From assembly GCA_964230215.1 (NCBI GenBank), contig CAXRGQ010000006.1:62001-126000 (forward strand): a stretch of DNA of 64,000 nucleotides, read 5' to 3'. The stretch is from JAUILH01 sp964230215. Its GTDB lineage: Bacteria; Bacteroidota; Bacteroidia; Flavobacteriales_D; JAUILH01. The position numbers and the translations under genes are program-made. A model generated the notes under the pieces. The model was given only the letters and a program-made list of their open reading frames with translations, was not told the origin of the DNA and did not search any database. This document shows, piece by piece, positions 24,584 through 33,513 of this stretch (its first letter is position 1; each line of letters starts with the position of its first letter).

Positions 24584-27500
24584 ATGAGCTACCAAGAGGA
24601 TAATCTGTTGACAGTCAGCAAAGAACACATTGCGGATGTACTGGAATTGTGCAAACAATCCTGGAGTCTCAATCGTTCCAATCCTAGAAAGGCTAAGGAA
24701 TTGGCCGAAGAAGCTCTCTCAAACTCTAAAGAACGCGGATCTAAAATCGGTGAAGCTTATGCCGCAGGGGCTATTGGAGCAGCTCAAGTTTGGCTGGCAG
24801 AATACGATAAAAGTCTTGAAAACCTGCTACAAGCGCATAAGTCACTGAGAAGCTTTGGCGAGTTAAATGAGGATATTCAAATTCTGTATATGATTGCCGT
24901 CCTATACGAATTGGTCGGTAATAGAGACAAGCAAAGAGACTTCTTTGAGCAAGCGTATGAAACGGCGGATGAAATTGGAGACCTAGATGGAAAAGCGGCA
25001 GCCTTAAATGGATTAGGTACCTACTGCTACAATACTGATCAAAACGAAAAGGCCATAGAAACCTTATCTCAAGCACTTGAAATATGTGAGGAGATTGGGA
25101 ATGATGATATTAAAATTCGTGTGCTTGATGGTCTAGGTCAAGCTAACTACCTATTAGGCAACGTGGACCAAGCCCTTGAATTTAAACATGAATGTCTGCG
25201 AATTGCCACTCAAAAGGATATTAAACAAGTTATGTCCTACGCCTTAAATGGTTTGGGAGATATATACCGTTCAATAAATGATTTCCCGCAATCAATTGAC
25301 TATTTGGAAAAGGCACGTACTGTGCGTGCAGAAATGGGATTCAAAACAGGTGAAGCTCAATCAATTGTATCAATTGCGAAAACCTATGCGGCTGCCGGTG
25401 ACTATTTGAAAGCACAAGCCTACCTGAATGATGGGCTAAAAATGGCAGAGGAAATCAAATCGAATGAAATAGCCTATGCTTGTCATTTGCATCTAAGTGA
25501 AATCTTTGAGAAGATGGGTAACATGAATGGATTTGCAACCCACTACAAAGCCTATCATCACTTTAAGGAATTAGCTAGTAAAGAAAAGAATGAGCAAAAA
25601 CTTAAGACGCTTGAGCTGGAGTCAAAAATCGATAAGATTGAACAGGAGAAACATCTTTTAAGAACTCAGAACGAAAGAATTGCTCAACATTATGAAGATT
25701 TAAAGACCTTAGGTCAAATAGGCAAAGAAATTACATCCACGTTAAATCTGAATGAGATTCTGGAAACCATTTACAAGAAGGTAAATGCGTTAATGGATGC
25801 CAATGTTTTCCTAATTGGCTTATACGACGAAGAGAAGGAGGTCATCAGCATGGAATTCGCGTTTGAAAAGGGAGAACGCTTACCTCATCTCGAACTAGAC
25901 ATTAACGACCCAAATAGAGTAGCTTGCTGGGTGGCGAGGAATAAACAAGAGGCCATAATAAACGATATGCAAGAGGACATGCCAAAATATACTGGCAAAA
26001 TTGCACCTCCTGCCATTGGTGAATCTCCTGAGTCCATTATCTACCTTCCAATTCTGGATGGTGAAAGCCTGATTGGCTTGATATCTGTCCAAAGTTTTGA
26101 GAAAAACGCTTATAACAATCTGCACTTAAGTCTTATTAGAAATCTAGCAGTATATGCAGGCATTGCAATAAAAAACGCACAAGCATTTAGATCTGTTGAA
26201 GATGTTGTAAAACAACGCACGCAGGAAGTCATTAAACAGAGAGATCTTATTGAGCAATCAATGGAAAACTCTCGACTACTAAACAAGATTGGACAAGAAT
26301 TAATCTCAACCCTTAACATACAGGATGTTTTCAAAAACTTACACACCAATGTGAATCAGTTAATGGATGCGAGCTGTTTTGGAATTCGATTATACAACAA
26401 AGAACGCAATGTTGTCGAATACAAGTACGAAATGGAACGTGGCACCCAGCACCCCTATGGTGAGGTGAGCATGGATACTGAAAACAACTATTCCGTTTGG
26501 TGTATCAATAACAAGGAAACTATTTACATTAACGACAACTCTGTCGATTACGTGAAATATGTTAACAAAGTCCATGTAGTATCGGGTGATTTCCCCTACT
26601 CATTGATTTTCCAACCGCTTATGAAAGGGGATGATATAATTGGTGTGATCACTGTTCAGAGTTTCGAGAAAAACGCTTACGACCCTTATCATGTTGAAGT
26701 GCTAAAAACACTCGCTTCTTATACAACCATTGCACTTGAGAACGCCAAAATGTATGAAGTTCTGGATGAAAAAGTTAAAGAACGGACTAAAGAACTAAGT
26801 GAGCAAAATAAAGTAATTGAACAAAACGCCGAAGAGTTAAAAAAGAAGTCGGAAGATGTAATTCTGCTTTCTGAACTTGGAAAGAAAATCACATCTTTAC
26901 TTTCCATCAATGATATTAACCGTGCCATTTACGATAGTTTAAATAGAGTAATGGATACACCGTCTTTCGGAATTGGAATTTTTGATGAAGAAAAGGAAAC
27001 TATTAGCTTTCCAGGATATATAGAGAAAGGAAAAGTACTCACAGGAGGCTCCTATCACGTTTCAGAAGTAAACCGAATGGCAATAGCCTGTTTTAACAAT
27101 GATATCGAGATCGTTATAAACGACTATTACAAAGAGCATTCAAAATTTATAAAGCAGGATCTAGCACCTCAGATGGGTGAATCGGTTGAATCGCTTATTT
27201 ACATTCCCCTGCATGTTAAGGGCAAGAAAATTGGAGTAATAACTGTTCAGAGTTTTAAGACAAATGCCTACTCGGATTATCAAGTGAATTTCCTAAGGAA
27301 CCTAGCCGTTTACGCAGCTATTGCCATAGATAATGCGAGACTTTACGAGGGGCTAGAAGATTTGGTAGAAGAGCGTACGGCTGAAGTTCGTAAGCAGAAA
27401 GAAGAAATCGAAATCAGTTATAAAAACACTGAACTATTAAGTAAGATTGGAAAAGATATCACCTCTGCCCTATCAACAGAACTTATCATTAGCACAGTTT

Positions 27501-28768
27501 ACGAAAATGTAAACAATTTAATGGATGCCTCTTGTTTCGGAATTGGTATCTACCAGAAAAACGATAATCGTCTTGTTTTTCCTGGGTTTATTGAAAACAA
27601 CGAGCACATGGAGGAATTCTACTACGCAGTAGATGATGATAGACTTGCCAGTGTTTGTTTCAAAAACAGACAAGAGATTTTTATTAATGACTATGCTAAT
27701 CAAGGTTTGAATTACCTCAAATCAATTCAAACAGCCGTATCTGGAAATCTAGCATCCTCAATAATGTATTTACCAGTATACAGTGGACAGAATGAAGCCA
27801 TTGGTGTGATTACGGTACAAACATTCGAAAAAAATAAATACACTGAATATCACTTAAACATTTTAAGAAACTTGGCTGTATATGTCGGTATTGCTCTTGA
27901 AAATGCAACGCTTTACGAGAATCTTGAAGAGAAAGTAAAAGAACGCACGGCAGAAGTTATTACGCAGAAGGAAATCATTGAGGAGAAGAATAAGAGTATT
28001 ACGGATAGTATTAAATATGCCAAGCGAATACAGGATGCTACTCTGCCTGATGCCAGTGTAATTAGCAAATACTTTAATGATGCTTTCATTTTGTTTAAAC
28101 CTAAAGACATTGTTTCTGGCGATTTCTATTGGTTTGAAAGTGTTGCAAACGAACAAAGCGATAAACTTGAAAAAGTACTATTTGCGGTAGTAGATTGTAC
28201 AGGTCACGGCGTGCCTGGTGCATTTATGAGTTTAATTGGAAGCAATGCGCTTAATCAGATTGTTAAGGAGTATAAGGTCAATAAACCAGCCGACATTCTG
28301 ACAAAACTTGACGAGATCGTTTCTTCAACCCTTTCACAGAATGCTGAATATTCGCAGATTAAGGATGGAATGGATTTAGCTATTTGTTCTTATTGCCCCG
28401 AAACACAGGTGTTAGAATATGCTGGAGCATATAATCCTCTATGGATTATCCGCGATAACGAGATAATGGAAATCAAGGCAGATAAAATAGCTATTGGACT
28501 TGCGAGTTTAAATACACAACAGAGTTTCCAAAATCATGAAATCAAACTTCAAGAAGGCGATGAAATCTATCTGTTCTCTGATGGATTTGCCGATCAGTTC
28601 GGCGGTGCCAAAGGAAAGAAACTTAAATTCAGCCGATTTAAAGAAATTCTTTCGGTTAAGTCTTCATCCATGAAAGAAAAACACAAAGCACTTGATCAAA
28701 CTTTTGAGGAATGGCGCGGTGACTTAGAGCAGTTGGATGATGTCTGTGTGATTGGTATCAGAGCATAG
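24584..28768 (+). CDS. TPR - four tandem GAF - SpoIIE-type PP2C phosphatase
   Basis: 1394 residues from ATG (MSYQEDNLLTV) preceded by AAGG. A TTG 90 nt upstream lies inside the SRP RNA helix and cannot be the start. Order of parts: TPR helices (~20-335), a short coiled coil (~345-372), then four GAF repeats (~373-532, 565-720, 762-920, 949-1110). Each repeat opens like SKIGKDITSALS, has a conserved YLPIxxGxxxIGVITVQSFEKNAY core and is joined to the next by a coiled-coil linker (VKERTxEV). A C-terminal SpoIIE/RsbU Mn-dependent phosphatase domain follows (~1144-1394), with FKPKDIVSGDFYW, VVDCTGHGVPGAFMS, DGMDLAICSY and LFSDGFADQFGG. There is no transmembrane segment. It is a cytoplasmic sensor probably controlling an anti-sigma partner-switch system; no such partner gene is next to it. 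Ligands of the GAF domains are unknown. Confidence 0.92.
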   Translation: MSYQEDNLLTVSKEHIADVLELCKQSWSLNRSNPRKAKELAEEALSNSKERGSKIGEAYAAGAIGAAQVWLAEYDKSLENLLQAHKSLRSFGELNEDIQILYMIAVLYELVGNRDKQRDFFEQAYETADEIGDLDGKAAALNGLGTYCYNTDQNEKAIETLSQALEICEEIGNDDIKIRVLDGLGQANYLLGNVDQALEFKHECLRIATQKDIKQVMSYALNGLGDIYRSINDFPQSIDYLEKARTVRAEMGFKTGEAQSIVSIAKTYAAAGDYLKAQAYLNDGLKMAEEIKSNEIAYACHLHLSEIFEKMGNMNGFATHYKAYHHFKELASKEKNEQKLKTLELESKIDKIEQEKHLLRTQNERIAQHYEDLKTLGQIGKEITSTLNLNEILETIYKKVNALMDANVFLIGLYDEEKEVISMEFAFEKGERLPHLELDINDPNRVACWVARNKQEAIINDMQEDMPKYTGKIAPPAIGESPESIIYLPILDGESLIGLISVQSFEKNAYNNLHLSLIRNLAVYAGIAIKNAQAFRSVEDVVKQRTQEVIKQRDLIEQSMENSRLLNKIGQELISTLNIQDVFKNLHTNVNQLMDASCFGIRLYNKERNVVEYKYEMERGTQHPYGEVSMDTENNYSVWCINNKETIYINDNSVDYVKYVNKVHVVSGDFPYSLIFQPLMKGDDIIGVITVQSFEKNAYDPYHVEVLKTLASYTTIALENAKMYEVLDEKVKERTKELSEQNKVIEQNAEELKKKSEDVILLSELGKKITSLLSINDINRAIYDSLNRVMDTPSFGIGIFDEEKETISFPGYIEKGKVLTGGSYHVSEVNRMAIACFNNDIEIVINDYYKEHSKFIKQDLAPQMGESVESLIYIPLHVKGKKIGVITVQSFKTNAYSDYQVNFLRNLAVYAAIAIDNARLYEGLEDLVEERTAEVRKQKEEIEISYKNTELLSKIGKDITSALSTELIISTVYENVNNLMDASCFGIGIYQKNDNRLVFPGFIENNEHMEEFYYAVDDDRLASVCFKNRQEIFINDYANQGLNYLKSIQTAVSGNLASSIMYLPVYSGQNEAIGVITVQTFEKNKYTEYHLNILRNLAVYVGIALENATLYENLEEKVKERTAEVITQKEIIEEKNKSITDSIKYAKRIQDATLPDASVISKYFNDAFILFKPKDIVSGDFYWFESVANEQSDKLEKVLFAVVDCTGHGVPGAFMSLIGSNALNQIVKEYKVNKPADILTKLDEIVSSTLSQNAEYSQIKDGMDLAICSYCPETQVLEYAGAYNPLWIIRDNEIMEIKADKIAIGLASLNTQQSFQNHEIKLQEGDEIYLFSDGFADQFGGAKGKKLKFSRFKEILSVKSSSMKEKHKALDQTFEEWRGDLEQLDDVCVIGIRA

Positions 28769-28845
28769 TATAATCTTGTTAATTCTAATTCGTTTCTTGG
28801 CTGTTTAAATGTCATTTCATATAGAAACATGTACTTACCTCTACA

Positions 28846-28956
28846 GTCATTTCGGCTGGTATGAAGCGAATGAAAGTAGTGAAACGCAACAGAGAAATCT
28901 ATTGTTTGCACATTAATTAATGCTCACTATAGATTTCTCCGCAAGGTCGAAATGAC
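28846..28956. repeat. REP-like intergenic palindromic element
   Basis: Outer arms gtcatttcg (28846-28854) and cgaaatgac (28948-28956) pair, and inner arms gagaaatctat (28892-28902) and atagatttctc (28929-28939) pair. The gtcatttcg...gagaaatct core is a layout I recognise from dispersed intergenic elements of flavobacterial genomes; only this copy is present in the window. Confidence 0.6.
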
Positions 28957-29009
28957 TTTTAGTTATTCTAGAAACTAGTGGTTATCGATTATTCCGTTTA
29001 TCCAATATC

Positions 29010-29057
29010 AAATTTCAAATTTCAAATTTCAAATTTCGAATTTCGAATTCCCCCCCC
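29010..29057. repeat. 7-bp tandem array followed by C8 tract
   Basis: Four perfect aaatttc units, then one gaatttc unit and a final gaattc, followed by eight Cs (29050-29057) and a C/T-rich run. It could be length-variable by slippage. Confidence 0.75.
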
Positions 29058-29125
29058 TCCCCTCCCTCGTGTATTATCTCCTCCCTATGTTTAAAAGTAT
29101 TCACACGTCCAGCGCTCGGCTTTTC

Positions 29126-29133
29126 TATCTTTG
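29126..29133 (+). promoter_or_regulatory. TAnnTTTG -7 box for transaldolase
   Basis: TATCTTTG, 18 nt before the ATG at 29152. A TTG in the box (29131) is in frame but should not be taken as the start. Confidence 0.5.
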
Positions 29134-29151
29134 TTACAAATTAAATCAGCT

Positions 29152-29808
29152 ATGAAGTTTTTTATTGATACAGCCAATCTAGAACAAATTCAGGAAGCTC
29201 AGGACATGGGTATTCTTGACGGAGTAACAACAAATCCATCCTTAATGGCTAAGGAGGGTATTTCAGGAAATGACAACATTCTACAACACTACGTTAATAT
29301 TTGCAACATTGTTGACGGAGACGTAAGTGCAGAGGTAATTTCAACTGAGTTTAGCGAGATGGTTAAGGAAGGAGAAAAACTAGCCGAATTGCATGAAAAC
29401 ATTGTTGTTAAAGTTCCAATGATTAAAGATGGTGTAAAAGCTATCAAGTACTTCAGCGACAAAGGTATTCGCACAAATTGCACATTAGTCTTCTCTACTG
29501 GACAAGCGCTGCTAGCAGCAAAAGCTGGTGCAACGTATGTATCTCCTTTTATTGGAAGATTAGATGATATTTCAACAGATGGTTTAGGTCTGATTGCAGA
29601 CATTAGAGAAATCTATGATAACTACATGTTCGAAACTGAGATTCTTGCAGCATCTGTTAGACATCCAATGCACATTATTGATTGTGCTAAAATTGGCGCT
29701 GATGTCATGACAGGCCCATTGAGTGCAATTACTGCATTATTAAAGCACCCTCTCACAGATAGCGGTTTAGAAAAGTTCTTGGCTGACTACAAAAAAGTGA
29801 ACGGCTAA
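29152..29808 (+). CDS. transaldolase / fructose-6-phosphate aldolase-type
   Basis: 218 residues, the length of the compact transaldolase subfamily (talC/fsa type). MKFFIDTANLEQIQEAQDMG and TTNPSLMAKEG are the family N terminus. The Schiff-base lysine is Lys87 in NIVVKVPMI, and LVFSTGQALLAAKAGATYVSPFIGRLDD is the standard barrel strand. It interconverts pentose-phosphate pathway sugars in the cytoplasm; whether it acts as transaldolase or fructose-6-phosphate aldolase cannot be decided from these motifs alone. Confidence 0.93.
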   Translation: MKFFIDTANLEQIQEAQDMGILDGVTTNPSLMAKEGISGNDNILQHYVNICNIVDGDVSAEVISTEFSEMVKEGEKLAELHENIVVKVPMIKDGVKAIKYFSDKGIRTNCTLVFSTGQALLAAKAGATYVSPFIGRLDDISTDGLGLIADIREIYDNYMFETEILAASVRHPMHIIDCAKIGADVMTGPLSAITALLKHPLTDSGLEKFLADYKKVNG

Positions 29809-29817
29809 TAGCCATAT

Positions 29818-30438
29818 ATGTTAATAGAAATAAATCCTCACAACATTGACTCGCGCAGAATTGCAGAGGTTTGTGATGTGTTGAATAAAGGCGGAATTGT
29901 AATTTTCCCCACCGATACTGTTTATAGCATGGGATGCAGTTTAGAGCATCCCAAGGCTATTGCCGAACTCGCAAAGCTTAAAGGTATCAAGCCTAATAAG
30001 GCAAATTTTTCACTTATCTGCAAAGACCTCAGTACGCTGTCAGAATTCACAAAGCAAATAAGTAGACCTGTATACAAAGCGATGAATAAGGCACTACCTG
30101 GACCTTTTACCTTTATATTAACAGCAAGCAACAGAATTCCCAAGTTATTCGGACAATCAAAAAAGACGGTCGGTATTAGAATCCCTGATAACAACATAGT
30201 TCTTGAGATTATTGATCGACTCGGTGTGCCCTTGGTAGGGACATCTATTCACGATGAGGATGAAATTTTGGATTATACAACTGATCCGTACGCGATATAT
30301 GAGCGCTATGAGAAAATTGTAGATATAGTGATTGATGGTGGATACGGAAACAATGAGGCCTCAACCGTTATCGATTGCTCAGAGGGCGATTTTGATGTAA
30401 TAAGAGAAGGTATTGGCGACTTAACTCTAATTCTATGA
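29818..30438 (+). CDS. YrdC/Sua5-family threonylcarbamoyl-AMP synthase-like protein
   Basis: 206 residues. YrdC fold: GGIVIFPTDTVYSMGCSLEHPKAI, AELAKLKGIKPNKANFSLICKD, KALPGPFTFILTAS and TVGIRIPDN. The last conserved sites (VPLVGTSIHDED; ASTVIDCSEG) are present. The family condenses threonine, bicarbonate and ATP for tRNA t6A37; the RPxxKANFSLIC type resembles YciO, whose in vivo role is less certain. It overlaps the amidotransferase gene by 4 nt. Confidence 0.85.
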   Translation: MLIEINPHNIDSRRIAEVCDVLNKGGIVIFPTDTVYSMGCSLEHPKAIAELAKLKGIKPNKANFSLICKDLSTLSEFTKQISRPVYKAMNKALPGPFTFILTASNRIPKLFGQSKKTVGIRIPDNNIVLEIIDRLGVPLVGTSIHDEDEILDYTTDPYAIYERYEKIVDIVIDGGYGNNEASTVIDCSEGDFDVIREGIGDLTLIL

Positions 30439-30989
30439 TTTGTATTGTAGCATGCGGGAGTAATAAAGTGCCTCAAATCGAATCTATGGTGGCTAAGGCT
30501 GGACATGATACTCAAATAATTGCCCTTAATGATATTGCGATTACCGACCTTGCCTCATTTGATGCTTTTATTCTGAGTGGAGCTCCTATCCTACTCAGTC
30601 AAGTTGGGTTTAGTGACTATGCGGATGCTATTAATATGATAATCAAACAGAACAAACCTACACTGGGTATTTGTTTCGGGCACCAAGCTATTGCCATGCA
30701 TTTTGGAGCTTTAGTGTTCATGTCGAATGAATGTAGAACAGATGAAATAATACATATTCAAAGTTCAAGTATCTTATTCGAATCCCTAGTAAATCCGGTT
30801 GTTTTTAACCAAGATCATTGTGAAGAAGCAAGCGTTCCAGCTGAATTTATTCATTTAGCAAGTTCGGCCACCTGCCAAAATGAAGCAATGCAGCATAGCT
30901 CTCTTCCTATATACGGAATTCAGTTCCACCCTGAGACCTCTGGTGATAATGGACAAGTACTTTTTAATAACTTCCTTGCATCCATTTAA
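30435..30989 (+). CDS. class I glutamine amidotransferase-like protein
   Basis: 184 residues, the size of a single GATase domain. Catalytic triad visible: Cys80 in LGICFGHQAIAMHFG, His165 and Glu167 in GIQFHPETSG. It resembles the glutaminase half of GMP synthase (GuaA), but no synthetase domain is attached. The 4-nt ATGA overlap with the YrdC gene argues for coordinate translation. Acceptor unknown; a gamma-glutamyl hydrolase-like activity is an alternative. Confidence 0.75.
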   Translation: MICIVACGSNKVPQIESMVAKAGHDTQIIALNDIAITDLASFDAFILSGAPILLSQVGFSDYADAINMIIKQNKPTLGICFGHQAIAMHFGALVFMSNECRTDEIIHIQSSSILFESLVNPVVFNQDHCEEASVPAEFIHLASSATCQNEAMQHSSLPIYGIQFHPETSGDNGQVLFNNFLASI

Positions 30990-31008
30990 AAGCAGTCACG
31001 AATTGTGC

Positions 31009-31016
31009 TAGTTTCG
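31009..31016 (+). promoter_or_regulatory. near-consensus -7 box for the Gate protein
   Basis: TAGTTTCG, 4 nt before the ATG at 31021. Confidence 0.35.
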
Positions 31017-31020
31017 TAAC

Positions 31021-32274
31021 ATGGCAATGCATTTCATCTTCGCGTTTTTCATAATCATTTCATTTGTTTTCGGACTCTACAGCCTAATCGTTCACAACGA
31101 TTATGAAGTCTTTAACAACATGGCAAAGGCCACATTTGATGATGCAAAAACAGCCATTCAATTAGTGATCTCACTCATAGGCGTAATGACCTTCTGGCTC
31201 GGCATCATGAGAATAGGAGAAAAAGCTGGAGTTATTAATCGCATTGCTCGTGTTATTAGTCCTTTTTTCTCAAAAATTTTTAAAGGTGTACCAAAAGATC
31301 ATCCTGCTAATGCGTCTATCGTAATGAATTTCTCAGCCAACTTCCTAGGAATGGATAATGCCGCTACTCCAATGGGTTTGAAGGCAATGGATCAATTGCA
31401 AGAATTAAATCCTGAAAAAGATAGAGCATCTGATGCCCAGATAATGTTCTTGGTAATGAATACAAGTGGATTAACACTTATACCTACCACCATTATGGCG
31501 GATTTGACAGCTGCTGGAGCACCCAATCCAACCATAGTATTTTTACCAATTCTCTTGGCTACTTTCGTATCTAGTTTGGTGGGTTTGATTGGTGTATCCA
31601 TTGCACAAAAAATTAACTTGTTACATGTAAGTATCGCTCCTTATATAATTGGAGCAATAGCCCTTTTTGTTGCATTAGTATTTGGAATGAACGAACTCGA
31701 TTCAGATCAAATTCGAGACATATCCAATGTAGCAAGCGGGGTAATTATAATGTCTATCGTTACAGGCTTTATTGCTGCAGGTATGTATAAAAAAATCAAT
31801 GTCTTTGACGCCTTTATTGACGGTGCTAAGGAGGGCTTTTCCATGGGTATAAAAATACTACCCTATTTAGCCGGTATTATCGTTTGTATTGGTGTTTTCA
31901 AGGCATCCGGTGCAATGGATTTTATTGTAGATGGCATACGGACATTCGTTTCAATATTCACAGGTGAAACAAGGTTTGTAGATGCATTGCCAACGGGCTT
32001 GATGAAACCTATCAGTGGGTCTGGTGCACGCGGAATGATGGTTGAAACATGGAATTGTACAGATGGGCTGAATAACTGCTCAGGCGTAAATTCCTTCGCA
32101 GGCAAAACATCTGCTGTAATGAGAGGTGCTACCGAAACTACCTTTTATGTGTTAGCTGTCTATTTTGGCTCAGTTGGCATCAAAAACACACGGAATGCGG
32201 TTTGGCTTGGACTTCTTGCTGATTTAGCAGGAATCATTGCTGCCATTTACTTCTCTTATCAATACTTCTTATAA
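31021..32274 (+). CDS. SpmA/SpmB-like nucleoside-recognition (Gate) domain membrane protein
   Basis: 417 residues with about ten hydrophobic stretches and two tandem Gate-like halves. The first is around residues 40-140 (GVMTFWLGIMRIGEKAG; NFSANFLGMDNAATPMGLKAM); the second is around 260-400 (GMKIGIKILPYLAGIIV-like; GLMKPISGSGARGMMVE; GATETTFYVLAVYFG). In Firmicutes the two halves are separate proteins SpmA and SpmB, needed for spore core dehydration; here they are fused in an organism that is not expected to sporulate. The Bacteroidota protein is predicted to be a transporter; substrate unknown. Confidence 0.8.
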   Translation: MAMHFIFAFFIIISFVFGLYSLIVHNDYEVFNNMAKATFDDAKTAIQLVISLIGVMTFWLGIMRIGEKAGVINRIARVISPFFSKIFKGVPKDHPANASIVMNFSANFLGMDNAATPMGLKAMDQLQELNPEKDRASDAQIMFLVMNTSGLTLIPTTIMADLTAAGAPNPTIVFLPILLATFVSSLVGLIGVSIAQKINLLHVSIAPYIIGAIALFVALVFGMNELDSDQIRDISNVASGVIIMSIVTGFIAAGMYKKINVFDAFIDGAKEGFSMGIKILPYLAGIIVCIGVFKASGAMDFIVDGIRTFVSIFTGETRFVDALPTGLMKPISGSGARGMMVETWNCTDGLNNCSGVNSFAGKTSAVMRGATETTFYVLAVYFGSVGIKNTRNAVWLGLLADLAGIIAAIYFSYQYFL

Positions 32275-32369
32275 GATTAACATAAATTAACTGGCATTAA
32301 ACCAAAACCGCTTGGACAAAAGCAACTTATTTAAGACATTTAGCATCTATAAAGTGTAATACAGATAAT

Positions 32370-33407
32370 ATGAAAAAATATATACTCGGATTAGCATTAT
32401 TAGCAGGAGCAGGCAATTTGGCCGCTCAGATCACGATTTCTCAGTGGGACTTAGTATCAGTTGGTTCACATTTATATCAGGCGCAAGATACTATGCCTGC
32501 AGTTGGACCAGGGTCTGCAGGACCTAACCAAACCTGGGTTATGACTAACTTAGATACTGCTACCTTAAGTGAAATGGTATTTACAAACCCATCATGGACG
32601 CCTGAAGGTCAGGATTTCCCAAATTCTAACCTAGAAGTGGATGTAAACAATGGTGATACCTATATTTTCCTAGATAAGAATTCAAACGCATTAGAAATTG
32701 ATGGCGTATATAGAGATTTTGGTTTTGGACCAATGACCATTAAAAATGATGACCCAGAAGTTTTAGTCCAGCTTATTCTAAACTATCAGGATTCATACAG
32801 TGATATAGCCATATTGGACGAAAAAGTGGACGGAGCTTCAGCTGGACTCCCCGTTGATTCAGCTAGATTAAAACAACACCATGACAGAACCTATGTGGCA
32901 GATGCTTGGGGAACATTAACTACACCAGTCGGCACTTTTGACGTATTACGTCAAAGAATTGTAGATGTGCAACATGATACAATTTGGGTACAAAACTTTG
33001 GAATTTGGACAGTAGCTCAAACATCTATTGATACTAACTATAATTATGCGTGGTGGACTAATGATGCAAATGTTGGATTCCCATTGGTTGAAATGAGTGT
33101 TGATGCAAACGACAACCCAGAAATGGCAAATTGGTTAACGGCATCTCCTACAATGACAGACATTGTAAAACAAAACCAAGATTTAACAGTTTCAGTATTC
33201 CCTAACCCAGCTGAGAACGTATTACAAATTGATGTAAACTTCAACATGGATAGGGTTGTAATCACAGACTTAACTGGAAAAGTTGTTTTAACACAAAGCA
33301 CTTTCACCAATAAATACATTGGTGTAGATCAATTAAAAACGGGTGTTTACTTTGTGAGCGTATATGCGAATGACAAAGTTAAAACTGTGAAGTTTGTGAA
33401 GAAATAA
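32370..33407 (+). CDS. T9SS type A sorting domain protein of unknown function
   Basis: 345 residues. Signal peptide (KKYILGLALLAGAGNLAAQ). Residues ~20-265 are beta-rich with aromatic-acidic strands (ISQWDLVSVGSHLYQAQDT; FDVLRQRIVDVQHDTIWV; YNYAWWTNDANVGFPLVEM); I do not recognise a domain. The C-terminal ~70 residues form a type A sorting signal: VSVFPNPAENVLQIDVNF, DLTGKVVL and KTGVYFVSVYANDKVKTVKFVKK. A strong terminator follows 24 nt after the stop. Confidence 0.8.
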   Translation: MKKYILGLALLAGAGNLAAQITISQWDLVSVGSHLYQAQDTMPAVGPGSAGPNQTWVMTNLDTATLSEMVFTNPSWTPEGQDFPNSNLEVDVNNGDTYIFLDKNSNALEIDGVYRDFGFGPMTIKNDDPEVLVQLILNYQDSYSDIAILDEKVDGASAGLPVDSARLKQHHDRTYVADAWGTLTTPVGTFDVLRQRIVDVQHDTIWVQNFGIWTVAQTSIDTNYNYAWWTNDANVGFPLVEMSVDANDNPEMANWLTASPTMTDIVKQNQDLTVSVFPNPAENVLQIDVNFNMDRVVITDLTGKVVLTQSTFTNKYIGVDQLKTGVYFVSVYANDKVKTVKFVKK

Positions 33408-33430
33408 TACATTTCTTTTATGGATATTGT

Positions 33431-33465
33431 AAAAGGAGGTGCAAATGCACCTCCTTTTCTTTTTT
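33431..33465 (+). terminator. intrinsic terminator after the T9SS cargo gene
   Basis: Perfect 12-bp stem (AAAAGGAGGTGC / GCACCTCCTTTT) with an AAAT loop at 33431-33458, followed by a T-rich run. It overlaps the false upstream in-frame start of lpd. Confidence 0.88.
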
Positions 33466-33513
33466 GAATCAAACTTTTCAATTAAATTCGCAACACACCA
33501 AATTAAAGGCAAT

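Larger units (their letters stand above)
28769..29151. other. long intergenic region with two repeat elements and a -7 box
   Basis: No protein-coding signal seen. It contains a 111-bp palindromic repeat-like element (28846-28956), a six-unit 7-bp tandem array plus an eight-C tract (29010-29057), and the box before the transaldolase gene. Confidence 0.6.

Noticed and set aside
29010..29057. CRISPR-like array
   Set aside because: Units are 7 bp without spacers; a simple tandem repeat.
33439..33513. Longer N terminus for lpd
   Set aside because: The extra codons are the preceding intrinsic terminator; MSYDVIVVGSGP is the family start.
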